NCBI GenBank assembly: GCA_028718065.1 | Contig: JAQUMP010000073.1 | Coordinates: 1-10,474, forward strand | Length of the DNA: 10,474 nt | Origin: Chitinivibrionales bacterium | GTDB taxonomy: Bacteria; Fibrobacterota; Chitinivibrionia; Chitinivibrionales; FEN-1185 | Direction: 5' to 3' | Part shown: positions 1 through 7,324 of the stretch, piece by piece | How positions within the stretch are numbered: the stretch's first letter is position 1 | How the letters are laid out: every line of letters starts with the position of its first letter | Position numbers and translations under genes: made by a program | Notes under the pieces: model-generated | Told to the model about the DNA's origin: nothing | Databases searched by the model: none | The model's input: the letters and a program-made list of their open reading frames with translations, nothing else

Positions 1-2182
1 GGAGTGCGCCCGCTTCGTCCAGGATAGCTTCTTTTTCACGGTATGCGCGCAAGGAATTGAGCCCGGTGATTGCCTCAATGCGGCGGATCCCGGCCGCGAT
101 GCTGCTTTCGGCGGTAATGGCAAAGAGCCCGATTTCACCGGTGGCCGCAACATGCGTCCCGCCGCAAAGTTCCTTGCTAATTTCCCCCATGCAAACCATG
201 CGGACCTCTTCGCCGTATTTTTCGCCGAAGAGGGCGGTGGCGCCCTGCTCCTTGGCCGCATGCGGCGTTGTTACCACGGTTTTCACGGGCAGGTTTTCCA
301 GGACCCACACGTTTACCTGCTCTTCCACGACCGCAAGTTCGGCGGCGGAGAGCGCCTTGAAATGGTTAAAATCAAAACGCAAACTGTGGGCGTCTACGCG
401 GGAACCGGACTGGTTGATATGCGCGCCCAGGGTCGCGCGCAAGGCGGCCTGCAGCAGGTGCGTGGCCGAATGGTTTTTGCGCGTGGCATTGCGCTGCGCG
501 GCGTTAACAGCGGCTTTGAGCGGTTTTTTAAAATCGTCGGCGCCGATTTCGTTCGGGGCCGCCACCAATAAAACATGCTGATCGTTCCATTTAAACGAAT
601 TCACGACCGTCAAGGGAACCCCCGCGGCGGTCGTGAGAACGCCGGCGTCGCCCACCTGGCCGCCCGACTCGGCGTAAAATGGCGTTTCGTCAAGCATTAT
701 CAGGTAACTTTTTTCCGCGCCCGCCGAAACGACCGGCTTAAAGCGCATGATGGTAACCGCAGCCTCAAGCGTATCGTAACCGATAAACCGGGTCGCCTTG
801 AGCGGCCCGCATTCGGTCCAGCCGTCGTCGCTTAAAAAGCCCTCGGCCTCTTTTTTGGTCGCCTCGCGTCCGCGGTTTTTTTGCTGCTCCATAAGCGCAT
901 CGTAACCGGGTTCGTCGATGGCGATACTTTGCTCCTCGGCCATCAGGCGCGTCAGGTCAACGGGAAAGCCGAAGGTGTCGTAGAGCGCGAACACGTCGCT
1001 GCCCGAAAGCGTGGCGCATTTTTCTTTCCGGGCGGATTGGACCATTTCCTCAAAACGACCGAGGCCTTGCGAAAGCGTCTGGTTAAATCGGTCTTCCTCG
1101 GACAAAATAATTTCGCTTACGTAATCTTTACGCGCGGCAATTTCGGGATAGGCCTCTCCCATCATGCCCACGACCGTGGGCGCCAGCCGGTGCAAAAACG
1201 GCTCCTTTAAGTCAAGCTGGCGCCCAAAGCGAAAGGCCCGGCGCAAGAGTCTGCGCACCACATACCCGCGCCCTTCGTTGGACGGAAACACGCCGTCGGT
1301 AATGGCAAACACCAGGGCGCGCGCATGGTCGGCGATCACCCGAAAAGGGATGCCTTCGGGTCCATGGCCATATTTTTTGCCGCAGAGTTCTTCGGTTTTT
1401 TGGATGATCGGCCAGAAGCAGTCGGTTTCGTAATTGGATTTTTTCCACTGCAACACGCGCACTAAGCGTTCAAAGCCCATGCCGGTATCGATATTCTTGC
1501 GCGGCAAATCGTGCAGCGTGCCGCCCTTGTCGCGGTTGCTCTGCATAAAAACCAGGTTCCATAGTTCCACAAATCGCCCGCACCCGGCGGCGTTGACCCC
1601 GCAGGCATGCCCGGCCTCACCCTCGTGGATACACGCGCCCGGTCCCAGGTCCATGTGGATTTCCGAGCAGGGGCCGCAAGGACCGGTTTCGCCCATCTCC
1701 CAGAAATTCTCTTTTTCGCCGAAGCGGCCGATATGGGCGGGATCGATGTCGGTCCTGTTTTGCCAATGCCCAAAGGCCTCCTCGTCGCTTTTGTAAATAG
1801 TTGCGTAGAGCTTGTCTTTGGGCAACTGCCACACGCCCGTTAAAAGCTCCCAGGCCCAACCGATCGCCTCGGCCTTATAGTAATCGCCGAAGGACCAATT
1901 GCCGAGCATTTCAAAAAAAGTATGATGGTGATGGTCGCGGCCCACCTCTTCCAGGTCGTTATGCTTGCCCGAAACGCGCATGCACTTCTGGGAGTTGGCG
2001 GCGCGTTTGAGGCCGTCCTTGTTTTCACCCAGCAGGACCGATTTAAACTGGTTCATGCCCGCATTGGTAAAGAGCAGGGTCGGATCGTCCTGAGGCACCA
2101 CGGGCGAACTGGGCACAAAACGGTGCTCTTTGCTTTTAAAGAAATCTATGAATTGTTGACGAATGGCATTAGCAGATAGCAT
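1..2182 (-). CDS. alaS: Alanine--tRNA ligase (AlaRS), 3' end beyond window
   Basis: Charges tRNA-Ala with alanine in the cytoplasm and edits mischarged Ser/Gly. The frame is open from the ATG at 2182 to the left edge, giving 727 residues of a protein that is usually about 870-880. The order matches AlaRS. The class II catalytic core has RVSGKHNDLEEVGRD followed by HHHHTFFEMLGNWSFG (about residues 69-99) and GRGYVVRRLLRR (about 305-315). The editing domain has YAESGGQVGD (about 502) and the metal-site pairs HSATH (about 570) and CGGTH (about 671), close to the E. coli positions. A Cys/His-rich stretch around residues 171-201 is, as I recall, seen in other bacterial AlaRS. The missing part is the end of the C-Ala region. 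The start is supported by AGGATAAGG 8 nt upstream of ATG. It lies 87 bp downstream of recA on the same strand, an arrangement known in several phyla, so co-transcription is likely. Confidence 0.97.
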   Translation of the reverse strand, partial: MLSANAIRQQFIDFFKSKEHRFVPSSPVVPQDDPTLLFTNAGMNQFKSVLLGENKDGLKRAANSQKCMRVSGKHNDLEEVGRDHHHHTFFEMLGNWSFGDYYKAEAIGWAWELLTGVWQLPKDKLYATIYKSDEEAFGHWQNRTDIDPAHIGRFGEKENFWEMGETGPCGPCSEIHMDLGPGACIHEGEAGHACGVNAAGCGRFVELWNLVFMQSNRDKGGTLHDLPRKNIDTGMGFERLVRVLQWKKSNYETDCFWPIIQKTEELCGKKYGHGPEGIPFRVIADHARALVFAITDGVFPSNEGRGYVVRRLLRRAFRFGRQLDLKEPFLHRLAPTVVGMMGEAYPEIAARKDYVSEIILSEEDRFNQTLSQGLGRFEEMVQSARKEKCATLSGSDVFALYDTFGFPVDLTRLMAEEQSIAIDEPGYDALMEQQKNRGREATKKEAEGFLSDDGWTECGPLKATRFIGYDTLEAAVTIMRFKPVVSAGAEKSYLIMLDETPFYAESGGQVGDAGVLTTAAGVPLTVVNSFKWNDQHVLLVAAPNEIGADDFKKPLKAAVNAAQRNATRKNHSATHLLQAALRATLGAHINQSGSRVDAHSLRFDFNHFKALSAAELAVVEEQVNVWVLENLPVKTVVTTPHAAKEQGATALFGEKYGEEVRMVCMGEISKELCGGTHVAATGEIGLFAITAESSIAAGIRRIEAITGLNSLRAYREKEAILDEAGAL

Positions 2183-2234
2183 TGATGAGGCCTTATCCTA
2201 AAAATAATGTGATTCAGTAAACCCATTGCGCCTT

Positions 2235-2271
2235 CCCCTCTCCGATTCGGAGAGGGGCCAGGGGCGAGGTC
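2235..2271 (-). repeat. GC-rich hairpin repeat between recA and alaS
   Basis: Read on the minus strand, this 37-bp unit starts GACCTCGCCCC and ends in a perfect 10-bp stem (CCCCTCTCCG / CGGAGAGGGG, 2235-2244 and 2248-2257) with a 3-nt loop. It resembles the unit at 7898-7939, sharing GACCTC.CCCC and the CCCTCTCC...GAGAGGGG stem. The recA stop codon TGA overlaps its first two bases. No T-run follows on the minus strand, so it is not a standard intrinsic terminator. It may moderate read-through or stabilise the recA end of a recA-alaS transcript. Similar CCCTCTCC/GGAGAGGG palindromes are dispersed between genes in many bacterial genomes. Confidence 0.7.
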
Positions 2272-3346
2272 ATTCCGTTTTTCCCTCTTCCACCTTAATG
2301 CCGCCGGCAAGCTGCAGGACGGCGTGCTTGCGCACCGCATCTTCGATGGCGTCCATGATTCCCTTGTTTTGCAACAGATAATCGCGCGCGTTGTCCCGCC
2401 CTTGCCCCAGGCGTTCGCCGTTATAAGAAATCCAGGTGCCGCTTTTTTCCACGACGCTGCTGGCAATGGCCAGGTCCAGAATATCGCCGGCGAAGGAGAT
2501 TCCCTTGCCGTAAAGAATGTCGAATTCCGCTTCGCGGAAGGGCGGCGAAACCTTGTTCTTAACGACCTTGGCCCGCGTACGGTTGCCCACCACCTGCTCG
2601 CCGTTTTTAATGGCCGCGATGCGGCGGATATCGATGCGCACCGAGGCATAAAACTTGAGCGCATTGCCGCCGGTGGTGGTTTCGGGATTGCCGAACATCA
2701 CGCCGATCTTCATGCGCAATTGGTTAATAAAAATCAGGCAGGTCTTGGATTTTGAAATAATGCCCGTGAGTTTGCGCAGGGCCTGCGACATGAGCCGTGC
2801 CTGCAGACCCATGTGGGAGTCGCCCATATCGCCTTCGATTTCGGCCGCGGGCACGAGCGCCGCCACGCTATCCACCACGATAATATCCACGGCGCCGCTG
2901 CGAATAAGCGTGTCGGCAATCTCCAGCGCCTGCTCGCCCGTATCGGGTTGCGAAACGAGCAAATTATCGATGTCCACACCCAGGTTTTTGGCATAAGCCG
3001 CGTCAAAGGCATATTCGGCATCTATGATAACGGCTACGCCGCCTGCTTTCTGGGCATTGGCGATGGCGTGCAAGGCGAGCGTTGTTTTGCCCGACGATTC
3101 CGGTCCGTAAATTTCTATGATGCGTCCCTTGGGAAAGCCGCCCACGCCGAGGGCAAGATCGAGCGAAATTGAGCCGGTGGGAATCACCGGAATGTTGGTG
3201 GCAAGCGATTCGGTGCCAAGGCGCATGATCGCGCCTTTGCCATGCTGCTTTTCGATCTGGGAAACAGCCTGTTCGATCGCTGAGTTTTTAATTTTTTGAT
3301 CGGCGTCCGAGATGCCCTTTTTTTCCTTTTCTTTTTCTTTTGCCAT
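2270..3346 (-). CDS. recA: Recombinase RecA
   Basis: ATP-dependent strand-exchange protein of homologous recombination and co-protease for LexA-type repressors. The 358 residues are a normal length. Visible features are Walker A GPESSGKT (81-88), the MAW-type IIDAEYAFD stretch (about 107-115), Walker B IIVVDS (155-160), loop L1 around EGDMGDSHMGLQARLMSQ (171-188), and loop L2 NQLRMKIGVMFGNPETTTGG (208-227). The C-terminal domain contains GKGISFAGDILDLA. The N-terminus begins MAKEKEKEKK, a lysine-rich leader longer than in E. coli. AAAGGAG sits 8 nt before the ATG, which fixes the start. I found no recognisable LexA box (neither GAAC-N4-GTTC nor CTGT-N8-ACAG type) in the 210 bp upstream, so SOS control is not shown here. 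alaS follows on the same strand. Confidence 0.98.
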   Translation of the reverse strand: MAKEKEKEKKGISDADQKIKNSAIEQAVSQIEKQHGKGAIMRLGTESLATNIPVIPTGSISLDLALGVGGFPKGRIIEIYGPESSGKTTLALHAIANAQKAGGVAVIIDAEYAFDAAYAKNLGVDIDNLLVSQPDTGEQALEIADTLIRSGAVDIIVVDSVAALVPAAEIEGDMGDSHMGLQARLMSQALRKLTGIISKSKTCLIFINQLRMKIGVMFGNPETTTGGNALKFYASVRIDIRRIAAIKNGEQVVGNRTRAKVVKNKVSPPFREAEFDILYGKGISFAGDILDLAIASSVVEKSGTWISYNGERLGQGRDNARDYLLQNKGIMDAIEDAVRKHAVLQLAGGIKVEEGKTE

Positions 3347-3557
3347 TAGTTTTCTCCTTTGTCCGGAATTTTTTAATCTTTACTTTATGGATATCTTTCT
3401 TTTAGCTATAACAAGCATTTTCCGTACGGGGTTTTAGGGGCGGCAGCCCCTACCATGTTAATGAATGGGGTAGGCCCTTCTTTAATGCTCTAATGCTCTT
3501 TGCCGAATGTTTAAAAATACGATATGGGATGGAGGGCGATAAAAAAAAGAAACGTGC
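3347..3557. other. Spacer upstream of recA with a small hairpin
   Basis: Between the 58-codon ORF and recA. It holds the recA ribosome site (AAAGGAG, just above 3346) and a hairpin TAGGGGC-GGCA-GCCCCTA (3435-3452). A second, competing pairing is possible: CCTACC (3449-3454) with GGTAGG (3469-3474). No T-run follows on the minus strand, so this is not an obvious terminator. A convincing recA -35/-10 pair could not be picked. The plus-strand reading frame across 3493-3708 has no family resemblance and lies opposite the better-supported 58-codon ORF. Confidence 0.5.
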
Positions 3558-3734
3558 TTATTCCAAATCCGCCGTTAATACGTGGGTGCTTTCGTCTTCG
3601 GTATTAAACCAGAAAAAAACCTTTTCATCTTCCACCGTAAAGCTTTCGGAGAAATCATTGCGATCGTTGCAGGGCCAAATCGAGCGATATTGCTTTTGGG
3701 CCTGCTGAATCATTTTACGTTTGAGTGAGTTCAT
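3558..3734 (-). CDS. Hypothetical 58-residue protein
   Basis: I do not recognise a family. The frame runs from ATG at 3734 to TAA at 3558. The product reads like a real soluble protein: a basic, helical start (MNSLKRKMIQQAQKQYR), then SIWPCND, SFTVEDEKVFFWFNTED (32-48, a likely beta-hairpin rich in Phe/Trp) and an acidic end. Third positions and composition look like the neighbouring genes, and the opposite-strand frame gives a low-complexity Ser/Lys peptide. No Shine-Dalgarno is visible: the ATG is preceded by an AT-rich run that includes TATAAT directly against the start. It lies upstream of recA on the same strand, 211 bp away, and is divergent from pdxA. A cofactor or metal role for its single Cys cannot be judged. 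Confidence 0.65.
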   Translation of the reverse strand: MNSLKRKMIQQAQKQYRSIWPCNDRNDFSESFTVEDEKVFFWFNTEDESTHVLTADLE

Positions 3735-3842
3735 ATTATAATATCGGAAGAATAAGAAAAAATATTGAGGGTTATTTAAGCGCTTTTATTACATTTCATA
3801 AGACACTGATTTATGGTAACTTATAAAGAAGACAGAAGATGG

Positions 3843-3872
3843 TTGTCTGTTAAGAAAATTATTAACTATAAT
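3843..3872 (+). promoter_or_regulatory. Predicted sigma70-type promoter for pdxA
   Basis: TTGTCT (3843-3848), an 18-bp spacer and a perfect TATAAT (3867-3872) lie just ahead of pdxA. The implied transcription start near 3879 leaves a 5' leader of only about 24 nt. That leader is almost all A/T and has no Shine-Dalgarno. Confidence 0.5.
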
Positions 3873-3902
3873 TTTTAAAGTTTTAAATACTATTTTTTAA
3901 GC

Positions 3903-4892
3903 ATGTCCCAACAAAAAACCATTGCCGTTACCATGGGCGATCCGGCAGGAATTGGCCCGGAAATAATTTGCAAAGCATTTGCCGCGGGCGCCTTTGCCGC
4001 ACCCAATAATTATGTCGTAATCGGCGATGCTGCAATAATAAAAATGGCGGCTGTCTTTTGCGGGCTCACGATTCCCCTTAAAATTATAAGTTCCATCAAA
4101 GACGCCTCCACCGCAACGCTCAACGTCCTCGACCAAAAACAGATCACTCCCGGTGACTTTACAATAGGGCATATCAGCATGCTCTGCGGCAAGGCGGCAT
4201 TTAACTACATCACCTGCGGAATCCGGCTTGCCCTGCAAAAAGAGGTCGATGCGCTCGTAACCTGCCCAATCAATAAAGAGGCCCTTAAAAAAGCGGGCGT
4301 TCCTTTTCCCGGCCACACCGAAATTTTAATGCACCAGACCGGCGCAGCCGAGACGTCTATGGTTTTTTACCTGGACGATGTTGCGGTAGCGCATGTTACC
4401 ACCCACTGTTCGCTGCGCGCGGCGCTTGATCTTATCAGTAAAGAGCGGGTGCTGGTGCATATCCGCGTGCTCGATGCGCTGCTCAAGCGTATGGGTAATG
4501 CACAGCCGCGCATCGCCGTCGGCGGCTTAAATCCGCATGCCGGTGAACACGGAATGTTTGGCAACGAAGAACAATTGCATATAGAACCGGCGATTAAAAG
4601 CGCCCAAAGCGAGGCAATCGAGGCATCCGGCCCTTATCCGCCGGACACGGTATTCATGCGGGCGTTTAAAGGCGAATTCGACGGCATTGTCTCCATGCTG
4701 CACGATCACGGATTTGTGGCCCTTAAATCACGCGATTTCCAGCGCGGCGTAAATATTACCGCGGGATTGCCGATTATCCGCACTTCCGTGGGTCATGGTA
4801 CGGCCTTTGATATCGCCGGCAAAGGGATTTCCTCGGAGGAAAGCCTTAATTGGGCCATCAAAATTGCCTGCCGGCTTGTAGAAACTATTTAG
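3903..4892 (+). CDS. pdxA: 4-hydroxythreonine-4-phosphate dehydrogenase
   Basis: NAD-dependent oxidation of 4-phosphohydroxy-L-threonine in the DXP-dependent branch of pyridoxal 5'-phosphate synthesis; cytoplasmic. The 329 residues match the family length. Diagnostic stretches are VTMGDPAGIGPEI (9-21), CPINKEALKKAG (121-132), GHTEIL (137-142), VGGLNPHAGEHGMFGNEE (206-223), GPYPPDTVF (243-251), MLHDHGFVALK (265-275) and TAGLPIIRTSVGHGTAFDIAG (286-306). The three divalent-metal histidines of the family fit H168 (in THC), H212 (in NPHAGE) and H267 (in LHDHG), matching E. coli 166/211/266. No Shine-Dalgarno precedes the ATG at 3903, but the motif starts nine residues in, so no other start is plausible. 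Nothing else for B6 synthesis lies nearby; the PdxA2 paralogue family of sugar-acid catabolism cannot be wholly excluded but lacks supporting context. Confidence 0.95.
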   Translation: MSQQKTIAVTMGDPAGIGPEIICKAFAAGAFAAPNNYVVIGDAAIIKMAAVFCGLTIPLKIISSIKDASTATLNVLDQKQITPGDFTIGHISMLCGKAAFNYITCGIRLALQKEVDALVTCPINKEALKKAGVPFPGHTEILMHQTGAAETSMVFYLDDVAVAHVTTHCSLRAALDLISKERVLVHIRVLDALLKRMGNAQPRIAVGGLNPHAGEHGMFGNEEQLHIEPAIKSAQSEAIEASGPYPPDTVFMRAFKGEFDGIVSMLHDHGFVALKSRDFQRGVNITAGLPIIRTSVGHGTAFDIAGKGISSEESLNWAIKIACRLVETI

Positions 4893-4931
4893 ATTATTCG
4901 TTTTTTTTAGCAGATCCGGCAAGGGAAATAA

Positions 4932-5017
4932 GGATGGGCGGTCAGGTGTTTTCTCAAGCACCGTAGGGATTGTCTTATTGGGATCCCAGGCGCGGCAGAT
5001 AACCTGATTGACCCTCC
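4932..5017 (+). repeat. Palindromic intergenic repeat, copy 1 (degenerate)
   Basis: About 86 bp between pdxA and the SH3-like gene. The left arm (4934-4969) is nearly identical to the left arm of copy 2 (7325-7360). The right arm has decayed: a 2-nt deletion leaves T4947/G4948 unpaired, and there are mismatches at A4960/C4991 and T4951/T5000. The stem still forms at CAGG/CCTG with two G-U pairs (G4941-U5008, G4940-U5009), and at GGGA/TCCC near the tip. The shared GGATCCCAGG element at the tip is intact. Confidence 0.8.
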
Positions 5018-5071
5018 GTTGTTGGGCAGCAATTTAACATGAATAAAAGCGTATTTTTTTAAATATGATAT

Positions 5072-5101
5072 TTGCTTTTTTTAAAGAGGATATTATATTA
5101 T
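5072..5101 (+). promoter_or_regulatory. Possible promoter for the SH3-like gene
   Basis: TTGCTT (5072-5077), an 18-bp spacer and TATTAT (5096-5101) in a very AT-rich stretch about 50 bp before the ATG at 5154. The -35 is a weak match, and several overlapping TATA-like words make the exact -10 uncertain. Confidence 0.3.
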
Positions 5102-5153
5102 ACTTTAAGTAGGGGAAAGCCAACATTCAGAGTATATAACAAAGGCGGTGTTT

Positions 5154-5606
5154 ATGCGTTTAAAAACAATTGTTTCATCCTTCGTATTAATCATCGGGAT
5201 TTGTGCAATTGCGGTAATGGCGCAGGACAAAGAAAAATATGTGCAGCCAACTAAAGACGGCGTCGGCATCTTTAAAAATGAAATAAGGGAACTTTACGAA
5301 ACGCCATTATTTAATGTCGGGACCAACGACCGCCTGCTGGTAATCGAATCCAAGAGCAAGGCCTATAAAATCAAGCTGGGCGATAAAACCGGCTGGGTCG
5401 AAAAACGCTTGGTCGCTTCCTCCGGCAAAAACAAGACCTTCGTCATGAGCGACCAGGAAGTTATCGGATACCTTGACAACCCCACACCGGTTTACATTAT
5501 GGAAGGCATGGGCCCCAACGAAGATCCGATCAAGCTCGAACGCTCCTTCAGCGACGCCCTTAAGGAGAACGTTGATAAGGAAACCGTCGAGCGGCAAGCG
5601 AAATAA
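5154..5606 (+). CDS. Secreted SH3-like domain protein, 150 residues
   Basis: Function unknown; it is exported. An N-terminal signal peptide (MRLKTIVSSF then a hydrophobic core) ends at AVMA|Q (about 23/24). Residues 29-88 resemble a bacterial SH3-like domain: a beta-rich segment starting YVQPTKDGVGI and ending GDKTGWVEKRLV (77-87), the usual closing signature. The last 60 residues (EVIGYLDNPTPVYIMEGMG, then a charged helix) are not recognised. Bacterial SH3-like domains often bind cell-wall peptides or act as adaptors. The ATG at 5154 is preferred over the GTG at 5148 because AAAGG (5141-5145) lies 8 nt before it and MRLK is a standard signal start. The gene stands alone: copy 1 of the palindromic repeat lies upstream and a strong terminator downstream. 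Confidence 0.75.
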   Translation: MRLKTIVSSFVLIIGICAIAVMAQDKEKYVQPTKDGVGIFKNEIRELYETPLFNVGTNDRLLVIESKSKAYKIKLGDKTGWVEKRLVASSGKNKTFVMSDQEVIGYLDNPTPVYIMEGMGPNEDPIKLERSFSDALKENVDKETVERQAK

Positions 5607-5636
5607 TTCTACCTGTTTTTTGGGGAACGTTTCTTT

Positions 5637-5670
5637 AAAACGGCGCAAACAAATGCGCCGTTTTAATTTT
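5637..5670 (+). terminator. Intrinsic terminator after the SH3-like gene
   Basis: A perfect 11-bp stem, AAAACGGCGCA (5637-5647) with TGCGCCGTTTT (5654-5664), has a 6-nt AACAAA loop and is followed by AATTTT. The A/T tract on both sides could let it work in either direction. It starts 31 bp after the stop codon, which suggests the SH3-like gene is a single transcription unit. Confidence 0.85.
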
Positions 5671-5682
5671 AATCCAGAATCA

Positions 5683-5710
5683 GATGGTCAGTCAGGTATT
5701 TTCTCCGCAC
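5683..5710 (-). repeat. Palindromic intergenic repeat, half copy (copy 3)
   Basis: 28 bp that match the reverse complement of the right arm of copy 2 (7380-7407) at 27 of 28 positions. The match stops after TCCGCAC, and the second arm is absent. It sits between the terminator at 5637-5670 and the glycosyltransferase ATG at 5732, so it probably lies in the promoter or leader of that gene. Confidence 0.75.
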
Positions 5711-5731
5711 TAAGAACCTATATTTCTTATC

Positions 5732-7228
5732 ATGAAAAAAAACAGCCTTATCACATTCGGAATATTTTTAGCAATCATAACGGCCATCCACCTTTTTTAC
5801 GCCGCCTATCTGGGCTTGGGCGACGACGAAGCCTACTATTGGGAATGGGGGCAGCATCTTGACATAAGCTATTTGGACCATCCGCCCATGGTGGCCTGGC
5901 TCGCGGCAGCCGGGAGCGCGCTGATCGGCAATTCCCAATTGGGCGCGCGCAGCGGTGCGCTCCTGTGCTCAACCCTTTTTGTTATCTTGCTCTATGTTCT
6001 CTCCCTCAGACTTTTTAAGGACCGCTTTGTCGCGCTCATTAATGCAGCAATAATTTCAATTGTTCCTATCTTTGCCGCGGGCAGCTTTATGATGGTGCCG
6101 GACGAACCGCTGTCGCTCTTCTGGATGGCCGCGCTGCTCTGTTTTTACGAGATAATTTCCAGCGGACAAAAAAACCTTTGGTATGCGCTGGGGCTTTTTC
6201 TTGGTTTGGGTCTGCTCTCCAAATACAACATGGGCGCGCTTGTTTTGTGCGTGCTGGCTTATTTGCTTTTTTCAAAAGAGGACCGGCATTGGTTGACAAA
6301 AAAAGAGCCATACCTGGCGCTGCTCATCGGCGCCGCTATTTTTGCCCCGGTAATTCTCTGGAATGCGCGCCTGGGTTTTCCTTCCTTTACCTATCACCTC
6401 ATCGAACGCAACCGCCACGGCTTTTCCTGGGGCCAGATGCAGCTTTTTATTGGCGGACAATTTTTATATTGTTCCCCGTTTATGTTCCTGGCGGCCATCG
6501 GCGCAATGATAGTTACCGGCATTCAGGGCTTTAAACAAAAAAACAGGCGTTCCTTGTTTTTATTCTGCATGTCCGCGCCGTACATCTTAGCGTTTACTAT
6601 TCCCGGCTGTCTCTCCCCCACTTCCAAGCCGCATTGGACCATCATGGGATACATAACGGCTTTTATGGTCTTGCCGCCCCTCATTCAATCTTTGTGGACA
6701 AACCGAAAATCCTGGCGCCTGGTGATTAAAATAACCTCGATCGTATCGCTCGGGACCAGCCTCTGCCTTACCGTCGCCCTTTTTGCCCAGAGCGCATACC
6801 CGATTGTAAAGATCAAGCCGAACATGGACACCACCAACGAGCTTTACGGCTGGCCTGTTGCGGCAAGGGCGATCGATACCGCGTTTCATCAAATGCAAAT
6901 GACCGCGAAAACGGTGATTGTCACACCGCGCTATAATATCGCCGCCCAGGTGGCGTTTTATACGCCGGAGCATTTGGGGGCCTATTCGTTGGGCGGCGCG
7001 CATGAACAGTACGGTCTGTGGGGCCGCGGTAGCTTGGATTCCTTAAAAGGATCTAACGTGCTTTTTGTGATGGACAACCGCTACCAATGCGACATCGACA
7101 AGCAATATGTCTTCCAGCGCATCGATACGCTTCCGGCGCTTTTTGCCTACCGCCCCGGCCGCTCCGATCCGGTGCGCGAATTTTATCTTTTCAAATGCTA
7201 TAATTTAATGGGCATTAAAAAGATATAG
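5732..7228 (+). CDS. GT39/PMT_2-type membrane glycosyltransferase
   Basis: A multi-pass inner-membrane enzyme expected to transfer a sugar from a polyprenyl-phosphate donor to an acceptor on the outer face of the membrane; donor and acceptor are unknown. The 498 residues have a first membrane segment (7-26) followed by the family signature DDEAYYWEWG (31-40), where the paired acidic residues are the presumed catalytic site, and then YLDHPPMVAW (48-57). A second acidic motif, PDEPLSLF (123-130), is followed by LLSKYNMGAL (161-170). About nine to ten hydrophobic helices reach residue ~360. The C-terminal ~130 residues are soluble, probably periplasmic. No Shine-Dalgarno precedes the ATG; TATATT (5719-5724) ends 7 nt before it, so a very short leader is possible. 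Upstream lie a terminator and the half repeat. ArnT itself is larger and differs at the C-terminus, so I do not assign that name. Confidence 0.88.
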   Translation: MKKNSLITFGIFLAIITAIHLFYAAYLGLGDDEAYYWEWGQHLDISYLDHPPMVAWLAAAGSALIGNSQLGARSGALLCSTLFVILLYVLSLRLFKDRFVALINAAIISIVPIFAAGSFMMVPDEPLSLFWMAALLCFYEIISSGQKNLWYALGLFLGLGLLSKYNMGALVLCVLAYLLFSKEDRHWLTKKEPYLALLIGAAIFAPVILWNARLGFPSFTYHLIERNRHGFSWGQMQLFIGGQFLYCSPFMFLAAIGAMIVTGIQGFKQKNRRSLFLFCMSAPYILAFTIPGCLSPTSKPHWTIMGYITAFMVLPPLIQSLWTNRKSWRLVIKITSIVSLGTSLCLTVALFAQSAYPIVKIKPNMDTTNELYGWPVAARAIDTAFHQMQMTAKTVIVTPRYNIAAQVAFYTPEHLGAYSLGGAHEQYGLWGRGSLDSLKGSNVLFVMDNRYQCDIDKQYVFQRIDTLPALFAYRPGRSDPVREFYLFKCYNLMGIKKI

Positions 7229-7236
7229 CCTGCTTT

Positions 7237-7264
7237 TTGTCAATAATATATACTTAACTATATT
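7237..7264 (+). promoter_or_regulatory. Possible promoter for the lipoprotein gene
   Basis: TTGTCA (7237-7242), a 16-bp spacer and TATATT (7259-7264) lie just after the glycosyltransferase stop codon. If used, the transcript would have a leader of about 180 nt containing the whole of palindromic repeat copy 2. Confidence 0.35.
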
Positions 7265-7324
7265 TACCTATTTGTTTGACTTAACGAAACTTTTTTTTGC
7301 ACCGATCAAACTATGCAAAAGAAA

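Noticed and set aside
57..581. Long plus-strand frames across 57-3299
   Set aside because: They lie opposite alaS and recA and are shadows of those genes; none shows family motifs.
2235..2257. Hairpin after recA as an intrinsic terminator
   Set aside because: The stem is strong, but no T-run follows on the minus strand and alaS continues in the same direction.
3347..3557. SOS (LexA) box upstream of recA
   Set aside because: No GAAC-N4-GTTC, CTGT-N8-ACAG or TGC-type palindrome was found; CCGAATGTTT near 3503 is only half a site.
3493..3708. Plus-strand 71-codon frame opposite the 58-codon ORF
   Set aside because: Its product is a Ser/Lys-rich peptide with no domain character, while the opposite frame gives a balanced protein.
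7276..7304. TTGACT at 7276 as a -35 box
   Set aside because: At 16-18 bp downstream there is a T-run and GCACCG with no -10-like word; the TTGTCA/TATATT pair at 7237-7264 is better.
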